A DNA stretch of 64,000 bases from Marisa cornuarietis (lineage: Eukaryota > Mollusca > Gastropoda > Architaenioglossa > Ampullariidae), in contig SMMW01000558.1 in the NCBI GenBank assembly GCA_004794655.1, forward strand, positions 1-64,000, given 5' to 3'. Below the pieces are notes generated by a model. It had not been told where the DNA came from and made no database searches. It saw only the letters and a list, made by a program, of their open reading frames with translations. Positions 1 through 12,151 of the stretch are shown in pieces; within the stretch, counting starts at the first letter, position 1; every line of letters starts with the position of its first letter. The translations under genes were made by a program, and so were the position numbers.

Positions 1-222
1 ATTAAAATTGATAAATATATGTTGCAATTATTTAACCACTGCTTATTCTGAGAAGGTATTTTTTGATTATAGAATATTGGAGAAAAGAAACTCTTTTTCT
101 ATTAAAGCTAAGATGTAATGGTGAATCTCTCATTAGAAAAATGACTCAGTAACTGTATTTGAATTATTAATGAATATGTTGGTTGTGGTGAATGCTATAG
201 CAATACAGAATTTATTTTACAG

Positions 223-3200
223 ACAAACCTCTTGAAGGAAAATGAGGAGGAGGCCATAACCAGTGGAATAGAGGGGGTGTGTACTATTGTATGCAAGAAC
301 AACCTCCTCTATTTCAATGAATTTGGAAATCTCACCGGCATCAGTAAAAACCCCACCATCTTCAACCTGATTCAAGGGCATGCAAATGCAGGAAGTACAG
401 ACAATGGTGCATGTTTAACATCATCTTGCATGTTCTGATATTACTGTTTTGCATTTTATCTAAATCATCTGTATGATGTTGAATGTTGAGATTACAATCG
501 TTTGTTTCTTTCAAAAGAAAAAATCGTAGCACAAACACAGTGGTTAGAAAGGACATTTATGCTGGAAGATTTAGTTTCATGCTTTGCTTACTAGATATGT
601 GAGTACTGATATTGTCTCTTTATTTCAAGTGTCAGATCTTTAAGGTGTTGAACAAAAATCATTGTGCATTGAAATACCTTGTCATCACATGATTGCTGTG
701 TTTAGATCTCTTGCAACATGTTTGTCTTGCAGCGAAGCGGGGAACCATTCGAGAATTGAGAGACAAAGTCATTGCAAAAATGTCCAAAATTGCAAGTATG
801 TGAAATATCTTGTTTTAAGAACTTAATGATCTGTGATGCTTAAACAGTTTCTGGTACAGTTCTTACCTCTTTGAATGATGAAAACAATTACAGACGTAGT
901 ATAAGGTTTGCACATTATGCAAGGATGGAAAGCTAATACAAACAGTAAAGTAATTGGATCTATGGAATGTTTACTATCACAAGCTATCTATGACTGTCTG
1001 TGTAGCTGTAATATATTTGCTTTGTGTTGGTTGTTTTCATGAAATATTTTGATTTTAGAGGTAATAGAAATATTGCATGACTGTATTGACAAGGATATCA
1101 TATTAACAGAATCACAACTTGGCCTTGCACAATTTCCCTATGAGAGGGCCAAGAAAGGGGAATTCACTATTAGTGGAATTCCCCCATCCTTAATGCCCTT
1201 GGAGTGCCCTGCAATGCTGGCTACAAAGGACCTCAATATTATCCTTGACTGTGAAGTTAAAGTCACCAGGTATTGAAAAACTTGGGCATGGTCTCTAGGT
1301 TAAACTGGATTCATCAAGCACTCCTCCATACCTCACTGTATCTCTTTTCTTCTAATTAGAGAAATTTTGCTGACGATGCTTTGTTGAATTACATCTTTCC
1401 TATGTGTACTTTAAACTTTCTTGAAGTGTATTCCCTGTTTGATTCTAATGATTTGTATTATTATGAAATGTAAATCTTTAATGGGTTTTTCTAATATTCG
1501 TTAACTTTTTCTTTATCAGTAACCTTTGTGTCTGGGTCCAGAATGTTTGTTGACTTTTATGTACATATGTAGTATGCGTCTGACATAATATTCCAAAAGA
1601 TATTTTGAATGATAAAAGTATATATATTTAATATAAAAGAACCTAGTGAATAGTGAAGCATTTTTCTTCTCGTGTGATTTTTTCTACAGTTGATTGCATT
1701 TTTCTTTGTTTTAACAGAAGCCGTCTAGTATGCCCTTTTGTGGACATATAACCCATTATAACTTTCTGTACCTAATATGTCTCCTTTGTTTTGCTTGCAG
1801 GGTACCATCAGTGAGAAATTCGACACCTGACAATACAGAAAATCAAGAGACACAACATGCAAATGCAACGTCACATACAGACAATGCAGTAGCAGACGTG
1901 TTACAACAGACAGACACATTACAACCAGTACAAACACAACTTGTATATGGAAGACAAACACTTGTACAAGCAACATCATCTTCATCCACAGATAAAGAAG
2001 CAACAGAGAACACATTACAACCAGTACAAACACAACTTGTATATGGAAGACAAACACTTGTACAAGCAACATCATCTTCATCCACAGATAAAGAAGCAAC
2101 AGAGAACACATTACAACCAGTACAAGCACAACTTGTATATGGAAGTCAAACACTTGTACAAGCAACATCATCTTCATCCACAGATAATGAAGCAACAAGA
2201 GGTATATATCAGATACAAGCACAACATTTGCATAACACAACACATACAAACAGCACATTAGACCCACACAGACAGACTCAACTTTTACAAATGTCACAAC
2301 ACATCAGCCCTGCAGAAACAACTGTTGAAAGAACCCCAGGTCATGCTACAGAGGGGCAGTCCCTGAGGTAATCATTATAAGCCCTTTGGGATTTTGCTGG
2401 TTATATGATAACTTGAACAATTTATCTTGTTACAAATGTTTGTCCCACCATTTGACTGATCATTTATCAAAGATATTTTCTTTCCTTATTATAGTGTGCT
2501 GTCATGGTTTTGCTTTCTTACCTTATGATTTCAGGTGAAAATTGATAGGGGTTAGGGGGTATGCCCAAATGCATCAAACTGCATGTATTTGTGGATGTGT
2601 CATGTACTCTTTGTGAGTCATTTTCCATATTTGATGTTTGTAAAATTTTTAACGTGTTTTTATTTTTTTTAGCAGCCAGCTTATCGCAGACAAGCCTAAT
2701 CAGCCAGATGGTATGTTTTACAGTTATTGTTGTTATCAGTTGACCAAAAATATTGAACCAAATGCATGAAGTATCACAATATGCGAGTACAGTATTAGAG
2801 CAATGGCCAGTAGTTAATATGTTTGGTCTACGGTTGACACCTTTTTCATGTAGCTTCCCTGTGTCCAGTGACCTATGGAGTTATGCTGGTTAAGTCTACT
2901 AAAGCATAGCAAATCAAAGGGTAAAAGCAAAACGAGGCTTGAACTGTGGTCCTTAAGGCTGAGTGTTGGGAACACGGCTGGAGACCCTGTCCTATGAAGT
3001 CACTGCTGGGGAAACCTGGACAAAAAACTTACCCATTTTAATGTGTGGGCATTCAGAGTTATTTCAAGATGCCTTTATGAATTGATGTACATTCATGGTG
3101 CCAATGAATAATAGGCAGTCCATGATGATGGAACTTGTTTGTGCTTACTATTCTGGTTATAGATTTTGTTTAGTGAGTGCTATTGATTAGTTAATCAAAA

Positions 3201-4803
3201 TAAAAGTTAACATTTGTGATATACATTCATGCAGAGCTGACGATGCATAATTTAATTAATTTCAATTTAGTCAGAGATAAGACTGAATAAAGCATCTTGT
3301 ATATAGCGACCTCTGGCTATACATACAAGCATTGGAGCTTCAGTAATTGTATTTATTTTGGAGCAAAGTAGTGCTGAATGTACATACAGTAGTAAGAAAG
3401 CACATCAAGCAGTGTGCACCATAGTAAGGCAACTGATTTTCTCAGTAATGCATGCAAAGAAAGCACAAATGAAATATATCTGTGGTATGCAGTGTGTCTT
3501 GGCAAACATTTATCTGCTGTTTGTGTGATATGTAAAAATACCAAAAAAAAATTATCTAGATTCTGTTAAAGCAGAGACATTTGCAGGATGCAGTGTCTGA
3601 TATCAGCTGAACAGATGGCTGTTGTGCTGCCCATCATCAGTCCCAAAATCTGTGACAGCACCAAATGTACACAAGAAACACCCTGTTTGTAATCATGACA
3701 GTATCATGCCTCTGTAAATCAACACCGATTTTTTGAACACAGTGCTCAGGCTACTGTTTGTTCCCTCATGAAGGCGAATTATGAAAGGTCTCAGTTGAAT
3801 GAAACAGATGGGTCATAGTGAGAGCAGACAATGATAAAAGGATTTATTTCTGGAAGTTTACACTTGGTCTATTTATTTGTGTACAGGTACGGTAAAGAAG
3901 AAATCTGCAGACCAACACCAGGAATCCAGTGGAAAAAAGTCAAAAACAGGTGATAAATCTTTGTTAATAGATTTGGTAACACAGCGTTATTGTTAAGTGC
4001 AGTGATGTATATGTCTTGTCAGTTGATCATAGATATTGTCCTTTGAATGAGAAGTCACAGCCTTCTCCTGTACATTCAGATGTGTTTATCAATAGATATA
4101 TCTGTCTGATGTCAGAAATATTTTTGTTGATGCTGAGTCCCAACTCTTATTTAATGTTATTGTGCAGGACTGAAAACTCTGTGGACATCAGAGGAAGTAA
4201 ATATTGTTAAACAGTACTTCAGCCAGGAGCTGGCCGGGCTGAAGCCAGTATCGCGAAAAAACATTGATAGTTTTTTGGCCACAGAAACAGTTGTCAAAAG
4301 GACTAGTGCTGCATTAGGAAATTATCTGTTAAGACACAGGTAACTGCAACACTTACACGTCAGTTAATCAGTTAAGCGCACGTCAACGTGAGCCTCTATA
4401 GCCAGAAGAAAAAGAGTATGTTTATGTTGTCTCCAATATCAGCCTATGTGGGTGGGGGGGAATTACCAACCAAGGTCCCACTAGCCAAGACATCAAGAAG
4501 TGCAAATAGGGTTGGATAGGACACATCCTGCACAAAACAGCCGACACCATTGCCAGGTAGGCACTTGAAACCTGGGGAAGAGGAGAGTTGGGAGGCCAAA
4601 GCACACTTAGAAAAGATCAGCAAAGAGCAAGGCAGGGATTGCCGGAACCACATGGGCCCAACTAATGGTGGTGCCAGCTCCACTTAGAATGTATAAAATT
4701 GGCATATGATCATTGTTTCTTGTAAAGTTTGAAACAGATAATTTTTTTAATCTTACCTTTTACTTCATGTTTCAGGAAGAAAAACAGACCTGATGAGCAG
4801 TAG
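223..4803 (+). CDS. 3' part of an unrecognised multi-exon gene with a 32-residue tandem repeat
   Basis: Eight exons can be chained with GT-AG sites and matching phases: 223-406, 733-795, 1059-1269, 1801-2367, 2673-2710, 3887-3949, 4168-4339 and 4776-4803. They total 1326 nt (441 residues plus TAG), and the frame is open at the 5' end, so the gene begins upstream of the window. The fourth exon is rich in Thr, Gln and Ser and carries nearly three copies of a 32-residue repeat. The sixth encodes two lysine-rich patches that could act as a nuclear signal. The seventh starts with LKTLWTSEEV and ends in a basic run; Trp-x-x-Glu-Glu modules of this kind end many uncharacterised invertebrate proteins, some with zinc fingers. 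I do not recognise the family. It could be a host nuclear protein or a transposon-derived gene. The exon chain is seen in the sequence; the nuclear role is inferred. Confidence 0.6.
1916..2195 (+). repeat. 96-bp coding tandem repeat, about 2.9 copies
   Basis: Copies begin at 1916, 2012 and 2108, so the period is exactly 96 bp and the reading frame is kept (32 residues per unit). The first two copies are nearly identical; the third has a few substitutions. The repeat lies inside the fourth exon of the plus-strand gene. Confidence 0.9.
4450..4690 (+). mobile_element. Degenerate 3' fragment of an RTE-like LINE
   Basis: Read on the plus strand, this stretch gives WIGHILHKTADTIARQALE with one internal stop, followed by a basic segment. 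It resembles the extreme C-terminus of RTE/BovB-like ORF2 proteins, which run W-[IV]-G-H-x-L-R-x(3-8)-I-x-[RK]-Q-A-L. It lies in the last intron of the plus-strand gene and is an old, non-functional insertion. Assignment rests on this motif only. Confidence 0.5.
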
Positions 4804-6577
4804 TGCATCACAGCAGCTTGTCACCAGCACTGATGATGCTTGGGGTGTTGGACTGAGTCTGCCGATGGGCATTTTGTACCTTCAAGACTTATAGTTTTCA
4901 GTGCCATGAGTTTACTGATTAGGGGTTCTTTCTGGGTACTCCAACTTCTTTATCACCAACCACCTGTTTGATAATGTTCGATGATGCATATGGCCCGCAA
5001 GATCATTCAATCCAGCCTGCCAAGGCAATGGCAGGTTTCAGTAAATCTGTGAGCATGTATCATAACAACTTCAATTTATATTAAGTGAGTAATCATAAAT
5101 TTTGCGAGACAAGCAAGAAATGTCTGTTGTGGGATGAAACACATACACATGACAAGCCAGACGCGTATGCTTCTTGTCAGCTGCCTGCAGCCTATATGTG
5201 GACGATTTTAGATGCATGTTACCTTAACCCCAAATTGTGAGTAGAGCACTTCCAGATTTCCTTTAAAAGTTGTTCAATTGGAACAAAAGGAACAAATGGT
5301 AGTTACAGGCAAATAGTGCATCACAGCAAGTAAAACACAAACTTTGCAATCGCAATGTACATAAAAATATTTTAAAGACACACCTACAGCATTGTAGCTG
5401 GGGTGGGGAACATTTTTTGTCCTCCAAGGGCCATTTTGACAGCCATAGCATCATTCACAGACCATACAAATTTATCAAATTAAAAATTAGCCTGCTTTAT
5501 TTGGTTAAGCTGTAGTTTTGCCACAGTGTATTACCACTTTTGCAAATGTGCATTCCCAGCCTGCCTTGCACTGTTGTCCTCTGAGTCACCATGATCCACC
5601 TTTTTGTAATAAGGTGAGCAAAATCTATGCTATGAAAAGCAAAACGAACCAAATGTCTAGAGTTTGTAAAATATATGTTCATAATTAAAAAGTTCCTAGT
5701 GCATGAGTATTAGTACACACATACTTCATCCAAATTGATGAGTTCATGGCATTTACAAAGGGTCTACTCACATAGACGTGCTTCACGTGCACAAATAAAC
5801 TCATAAGCTCAAACTAGTTTTTACCAGCCAAATCATTTTCTCTTGCTCATCCTTTGGAAATCCGTGGCAAAATAATGTTGGACACCTGAAGGTTTGAACT
5901 GTACACTAAGGTACGCAGCAATGTCAATCATTTTTCTTCCATTGTATGAGTAGACATGGTTGAAGAACGCTATTTGTATCAACAACTGTCGTCAAACTAA
6001 GTTTCAACAAGTGTGGCTTAATGTTACACAATAACCAGCATCCTGTATGTATTGTTGTATGCACTGTTGCAGAATGTTGGTATGGTCAACAGATAAACCA
6101 TGTATTTTGTGCTGTTTTCTCGCTAAAATCTGTTACTTTTCTAATTTTGAAAACATTCTGATGTGGTTTTTTTGTAATGTTCATATCATTTGTTATACAT
6201 ATAACAGATTCATTCAGACCTTGCAGCCAACCATAACCCATAACTGCAGACTTACATTTTTAAATCATACAACCTATGTTGTGCATGCAGAGTAAATAGG
6301 AATTGATTTGGAAAGGTATGAATATAGTGATGAATAAATAAACTTGAAGTGCTGCACAAGAAACCGACAACGCAGTGTTTTAATTTCTTGTCAGCAAACT
6401 TGGTGGAATGCACGGTAATTGTATTTGCACTCAACTAGTACATATGCATGATTTTATTATTTTCAGATTATACTTTGCAGCCATGTGCAACTCTTGAAAA
6501 GGCATACTTGTGACATTCAGCACAGTCGCTGGATGTACGCCGAATAAAGGGGAACAATGTCATAATTTGAAACAGTA
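4804..6577. other. Intergenic stretch; no gene found
   Basis: Apart from the probable 3' UTR of the plus-strand gene, I see no convincing exon here. AATAAATAAA near 6334 is a possible but distant polyadenylation signal. Short open frames are scattered and low-complexity. Confidence 0.4.
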
Positions 6578-7497
6578 TGGGTTATAAGATAAGATAAAAC
6601 TTTATTTATCCCTGGGGGCAACTCGATAACCAAACATAAAAAAACCATCACAACACATTCATGTTTCATTCATTCACATTCGGCACCATTCAAAAGTCAC
6701 ACAGCCAAAACAACGAATGACAGCCGCAGTCTGTTAGTCCTGCATGCAGGTACACAAAATCGGCGGACCGAGGGAGCTGGAGAAACTCGACCGACAGGAC
6801 ATGCCTGTCATCACAGAGGATTGTAGACACTTTCAGAAATGTCTGCCTGTTGTACAGAGTCTGAAGAGAACTCTGGGCTGTCCCAATGACTTTAGAGCAG
6901 GTGGATACCACACGATGTAGGCAGCTCTTGTCCTTCACCGATAAACTGTTGTAGAAACAGATAAACCAGAAGGACACCACGCTTTCTATGTGCAATCTAT
7001 AAAAAAGCTGAAGAAATTGGTGGGAGACAGAGAAAGACAGAGAAAGACTTCAGCTTCCGGAGAAGGAAGAGGCGCTGTTGAGCCTTCTTCACGACAGCTT
7101 GAGTGTTGACATCCCAGCAAAGTCGCCTGTCGAAGATGGTGCCCAAGTATTTAAAAACGAACAATTTCCACCTCCTTGTCGTGGATGACACTTACAGGAC
7201 TTGGTGGAGAATTCCGACGGAAATCAAAGACCATCTCTTCGGTCTTACTCACATTAAGTTCTAAGAAATTGTCATCGCACCAGGCAATAAATTCATTCAA
7301 AGCTACACCGTGGGTATCTGCTGGCCCGCTAAGGAGAGACAGCAGTTCCGTGTCATCAGAACAGTTGACGATATATTGACTTTCATGGTTACTGCGACAA
7401 CTGTTGTTATACAAAATAAACAGGAGTGGGGATAAAACACAGCCTTGAGGTGCGCGCGTGTATACACACAATCACGTATTAATCCGGAATTTGTTTT
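6578..7497 (-). mobile_element. 5'-truncated L2/CR1-like LINE, reverse transcriptase fragment
   Basis: On the minus strand the sequence encodes the C-terminal half of a reverse transcriptase in broken frames: RAPQGCVLSPLLFILY (the PQG box), then SDDTELLSLL where the catalytic F-A-D-D has decayed to C-S-D-D, then FKYLGTIFDRRLCWD, then a thumb-like region. The minus-strand 3' end is GGGATAAATAAAGTTTTATC followed by repeats of TTATC, a typical tail for this LINE group. Several frameshifts make it inactive. The exact 5' boundary is uncertain. Confidence 0.8.
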
Positions 7498-8150
7498 CAG
7501 GGACGGATCAGCACTCTGGCGGGAAGGTGGGTGGGTGTTGGTAACTTCTAGACATTAAGTTGTATGAGAGATGGTCAGTATCGTAATGGGGACGAAGGGC
7601 GCAGCACGGCTCGTTGATGCAGAGGCTGCTAAATCTCAGCCAGTCTTAGGTAATGGTGAGTTGGAAAACCCATCCAAGCTTTTAGCAACCATTTCCTCCG
7701 CATTGGACATCGGTGTCGATCTTCGCTCCCCATCCAAGATACCATGAGGACGGTTTTAGGCAACATCGTCGATCCAGATTACATGACTGTGCTAGACACG
7801 CTTACGCCACATCACTGTTAAGATAGAGGGTTTCTGCATCATCCTAGGTGGCAATTAACCATGCTCTGAAAAGAGTAAACGCTTTTGCGCTCACTGTAGG
7901 AGATTGGCACTGTACGAGCAGGCTATTCAGGCACCGTCACAGAAATGTGTGCGCCTCGACGCAATATGAGAAAGTGAGTAGGGTCGCGATTGTGGTGAGT
8001 AGCTAGTGTGAGTGGGCCCTACTGTTCTACGCTTGTGTCGGCATTGCGCTAAATGACGTAAAGCATACTTTACGTGAGGTGAGAAGTGCTTAGAAGATAA
8101 GACTTCATTTACCCCAGTGTCACGATCAGATTATGGAGGGAAGCACTGTG
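7498..8150. other. Unique-looking intergenic DNA, no gene found
   Basis: No coding segment, obvious repeat or RNA gene is visible between the LINE fragment and the telomere-like array. Confidence 0.35.
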
Positions 8151-8159
8151 CAAAAGCAT

Positions 8160-9440
8160 AAAACAGGGTTGGGATTTAGGGTTGCGATGCGTCACCAGGG
8201 TTAGGGTTATTCCGTGTGACTAGGGTTAGGGTTTAGAGTCAGGGTGTCACTAAGGTAAGGATTTAGGGTTAGGGTTTTAGGGTTAGAGTGAGGGTTAGGA
8301 GTTTTGGTAAGGAGGGTTATGAGTTAGGATTGTTAGGAGTTAGGGTTTAGGGTTAGGGTTTAGGGTTAGGGTTTAGGGTTAGGGTTTAGGGTTAGGGTTT
8401 TAGGGTTAGAGTGAGGGTTAGGAGTTAAGAGGTAGTGTTAGTGTTTTAGGGTTAGGGTTAGTGTTAGGGGTTAGGGTTTAGGGTTTGGGTTGAGGGTTAG
8501 GGTTTTAGGGTTAGTGTTAGGGTTAGGGTTTAGGGTAAGTGTTAGGGTTAGATTTTAGTGTTAGGATTAGGAGAGGGTTAGGGTTAGGGTTAGGGTTAGG
8601 GTTAGAGTGAGGGTTAGGAGTTAAGAGGTAGTGTTAGTGTTTTAGGGTTAGGGTTAGTGTTAGGGGTTAGGGTTTAGGGTTTGGGTTGAGGGTTAGGGTT
8701 TTAGGGTTAGTGTTAGGGTTTAGGGTGAGTGTTAGGGTTAGATTTTAGTGTTAGGATTAGGAGAGGGTTAGGGTTAGGGTTAGGGTTAGAGTGAGGGTTA
8801 GGAGTTAAGAGGTAGTGTTAGTGTTTTAGGGTTAGTGTTAGGAGTTAGGGTTAGGGTTTAGTGTGAGGTTAGGAGTTTGGAGGTAGGGTTAGGGTTAGTG
8901 GTTTAGGGTTAGGGTTAGGGTTAGTAGTTAGGGTTAGGGTTTAGGGTGAGGGTTAGGGTTAGATTTTAGGGTGAGGATTAGGAGATAGGGTTAGGATTTT
9001 GGGTGAGGGTTAGGAGTTAGGAGGTAGAGTTAGGAGTTAGGGTTAGGAGTTTAGAAGTAGGGTTAGGGTTAGTGGTTTAGGGTTAGGGTTAGTGCTAGGA
9101 GTTAGGGTTAGGGTTTAGGGTGAGGGTTACGAGATAGAGTTAGGATTTGGGGATTAGAGTTAGGGTGGGGGGTAGGGTTTAGGGTGAGGTTTTGGAGTTA
9201 GGGTCATAGTTTTGTTAGGAGTTAGGGTTAGGGTTTCACTAGAGGTAGCATTTATGGTTAGGGTTTTGCTGTTTTACCAGGGTGAGGACTTTGAGAGGGT
9301 GTGTCACTAGGGTTAGGGCTTAGAGTTGGTGTTTCACTAAGTTTAGAGTTATTCTGTCACCAGGAGTTAGGGTTTAGGTCTATGCTGTGTAACCAGTGTT
9401 TAGGGTCACGCTTTAGGGTATAGGGTTAGGTTTCCAGATC
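8160..9440 (+). repeat. Interstitial telomere-like (TTAGGG/TTTAGGG) array with higher-order structure
   Basis: About 1.3 kb is built from TTAGGG, TTTAGGG and variants such as TTAGTG, GTGAGGG and TTAGGAG. TTAGGG is the telomere unit of most animals, including molluscs. Purity is highest near 8340-8400 and 8575-8605 and decays towards both ends. A block beginning GTTAGAGTGAGGGTTAGGAG recurs at 8405, 8601 and 8785, spaced 196 and 184 bp, so the array has a higher-order repeat that has itself been duplicated. Confidence 0.9.
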
Positions 9441-9934
9441 ATAGAACAGCATACGATGACATGAGTTTTAGATACTAGGCAGCAAAACAATGGAACTTTA
9501 TCCGCTTCCATATCCGCCACCTATATCTGCCATTGAATCGCAAGAAAGTGCAATACAGACACCTTTTTTGAGCATTACTACCAGCAACGGTCTACACATT
9601 GTTGCAGAGGGTAGAGGTCGAATGGCTCACAGGTATAGACTGTCCCTTTTTCACGCCGGATTCCCACACCCTATCCAAGCATAGCAACAGCCTGCTACTT
9701 CTATGATACGTTGTAAACACACAGACACGTATACAATTTTGTCACTCATTTACAACAAATGCCACATTCTTTTTTCAATCCCTTTTCAATTTATTGAACA
9801 TACACTTTAACAACGCACAGTAAGCTAGCTATTGGTGATAAGTCAAGCGGTTGATTTACAAGGATAGTGTTTGTCTGACCAGATATATCTCCCTACTAGA
9901 TGCAGAGTAAGGAAAAAGGGACAATTGTATGATA
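9441..9934. other. Intergenic, no supported gene
   Basis: A 64-codon open frame at 9490-9684 shows no domain, splice context or recognisable composition, and I do not call it. Nothing else stands out. Confidence 0.35.
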
Positions 9935-11080
9935 GATTGATTTATTGAAGAGGCCTTTGGCCCATTTCAAGGGGAATTCAAGCAGTACACAATACAATAT
10001 AAAACAATGCAATAAAACATACATCATAAGACACATGAACTGTATGATGCGTTAAATATTCAACTATTAGTTAAATTTTGCACTTTGATGGCATCATACA
10101 TGTAATCTGCTACATTATGAACTATAAACTTGCTAGTTGCATGGATAAACAGAAAGCAGATGAATTTTCGTAATACTGTTTAGGAATATATTTCTTTCTC
10201 AATATACTGTATCTTGGGCATAAGAACACAGCATCTGCCCGTTTCTCCATATAACATGGCATTAGGTTGCGAGAACGGACACTAAGAAAGCGTTTTAATG
10301 GAAACAAATGAAAACTTTCAATAATGTTCAAATTCACCCCCAATCCCTATACCTCAGCCCCATATGTCAAAATAGGTAATATTTGTACATCTAAAACTGA
10401 AATAAAACTAGTGGTGAATGCACACCATGTGTCCAAAACATACGTAGAATACCAAGGACACATTTTTTGAAAAAAACATCACTTGTAGATATCTGTTCAT
10501 ATTTTCAACTTTTACCGCCTCCTTTCCTATACGGCATTTCCCCCTCGCTGCTAGGTAGCCCCCATTGCGGAAAACATTTCATTTCTCGAGATTCGTAGCC
10601 AAGCTTAGCTGTTTGCCAGTACTATATAGAGTATCTAATTTAACTTGAAGGCCTTGTAGGGTATCTGAAGTAAGAATTAAGTCATCAGCAAATAATAGGA
10701 TTACAATATGTAGTAGGTCAGGGCTTAGCTGTAGTCCATTTTTACCATGCTCGATAATATTCTTTGTTAACGTGTCAATGAAAAAGGGAAAGGGACAATG
10801 ATGTGTGTGTGGTGGGGGAAGGGTACTGAGATATTGTGAGGATGGTATGGACAGACCTGTCCACCTTGTGGGGCCCTGCTGAAGCAGCGTTCCTCAGACA
10901 TAACCCCATCCACAAGAGGGGGAAGGTGGGTGCAGGTAAGCTTAGGAGATGATAGGTCAGGCAACTCTAGGTATGGCAGAACTGCTTTGTTAATAACCAG
11001 TACATTGATGCAATGCCTACCACAAAGTGACTCAATGATTTTCATTCTTGGAAAATTTTTGAATAAGCTTCCGTACATTT
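9935..11080 (-). mobile_element. Degenerate non-LTR retrotransposon (reverse transcriptase remains)
   Basis: Minus-strand translation in shifting frames gives LLFADDLILTSDTLQGLQ at about 10649-10702, containing the catalytic F-A-D-D. It is followed by an N-x-x-K/GGYLAA/NMNRYLQ series typical of the palm-to-thumb region. Further 3', IIESFHLFPLKRFLSVRSRN at about 10260-10325 matches the conserved I-E-x-x-H-L-x-x-L-[KR]-x-[FL]-L region downstream of the RT domain. The 3' end at about 9940 reads GGGCCAAAGGCCTCTTCAAT, then an AATAAATCA tail. Stops and frameshifts abound, so this is an inactive copy. The upstream limit near 11080 is soft. Confidence 0.7.
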
Positions 11081-11436
11081 TCTTACAGTCAACAGAAATA
11101 AGTAAACAGTGGCTACAGAAATTAAAAATTAAGCTAAATAAACCAATCCAAAATGTAGTATTCCAGTTAAGTTCTTATGCATATGTTTATGTACTATAAC
11201 TTCCTTGATTAGTAAGATGGTGCTTAAGTAAATAACATGATACCTGAATGAACATTCCTGGACATCAACTTTCCTGTAACCAAAAGCTGAATTTTATTTC
11301 CTTTTATTATTTACTGCCATCAATTCTAATTTTTATGAGGAGAACAAGCTATCAAATGGCAGTAGGGATATGTTGTGTATAATTCTTTTCCCAGATGATG
11401 GTCTGTAAACATACATGTTTAGATGAGCTGTCAATG

Positions 11437-11463
11437 GTGTGTGTGTGTGTGTGTGTGTGTGTG
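11437..11463. repeat. (GT)n microsatellite
   Basis: An uninterrupted GT run followed by GCATGTGTG. Confidence 0.95.
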
Positions 11464-11817
11464 CATGTGTGATGTTGTAGGTGCATACCTGATTTTCTTC
11501 TTGTAAGTTTTTTTTTAATCTATATATATTTATATTATACATGTTACTTGCCCACTTCCTTTTCCTCCTCATGTTTTCAATTTGTTCATTCAGTGTTGAA
11601 CTCGAGCACATTCCCATATTCAAATTGCTCAATGGGACAAACAAAGTTGGTCATTGTCATTGTCATATATTTTGCCATTGTAATGAACATACTGGCTGGT
11701 GGCTTGCTCCAGGGTTGCATATAGAGTGTGATGAATGGCTTGTTTCTGTGGGTGAAAGTGACTGGATGCCCCTGTGAATGTGCCTTCTAAGTACACTAAT
11801 CAAAAGAAAACACATTG

Positions 11818-12090
11818 TTACAAAAATAAATATAAGGTTACACCACTGTTGGTCCAAAAATGTAGCAATGATCTTGCTACAAGCTTCCTCAAGTAGCTCT
11901 CATCAATAGACGTGAAAGAAGTCATCGGAACACCAGCAAATGGCACAGAATAGTCCTCCTCACACTCTGGCAACTCACAAGCTGCACTCTCAAGTCCAGC
12001 ACTAATTTCCTTTATGTTATTAACAAAGAAGGAAGACAGCTGATCAGCAGCTGACTTGACATCCACCTCAGGAAGAACCGTACAGCAAGA
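11818..12090 (-). mobile_element. Possible CR1/L2-type LINE fragment (region before RT)
   Basis: The minus-strand frame 12066-11818 encodes ADQLSSFFVNNIKEISAGL, later PMTSFTSIDESYLRKLVARS. Many CR1/L2-clade ORF2 proteins have this layout just before the RT domain: a FF-x-x-K-I helix, then F-x-P-[VI]-[ST]-x(3-6)-[LIV]-x-K-L-[IV]. It follows the KDZ gene stop closely but is not joined to it by any splice site I can see. An alternative is an unrelated short frame. Confidence 0.4.
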
Positions 12091-12151
12091 TGTTTACAAT
12101 GTCAAAAGCCTTTCTGACAAAACTGACTAAAGAAAGTAAAAGTTTAACAAA

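Noticed and set aside
8160..9440. True chromosome end or CRISPR-like array
   Set aside because: Unique sequence and genes lie on both sides, and the repeat is degenerate TTAGGG-type without distinct spacers; the genome is eukaryotic.
9490..9684. 64-codon plus-strand frame after the telomere-like array
   Set aside because: No domain, no upstream exon or promoter signs; length expected by chance.
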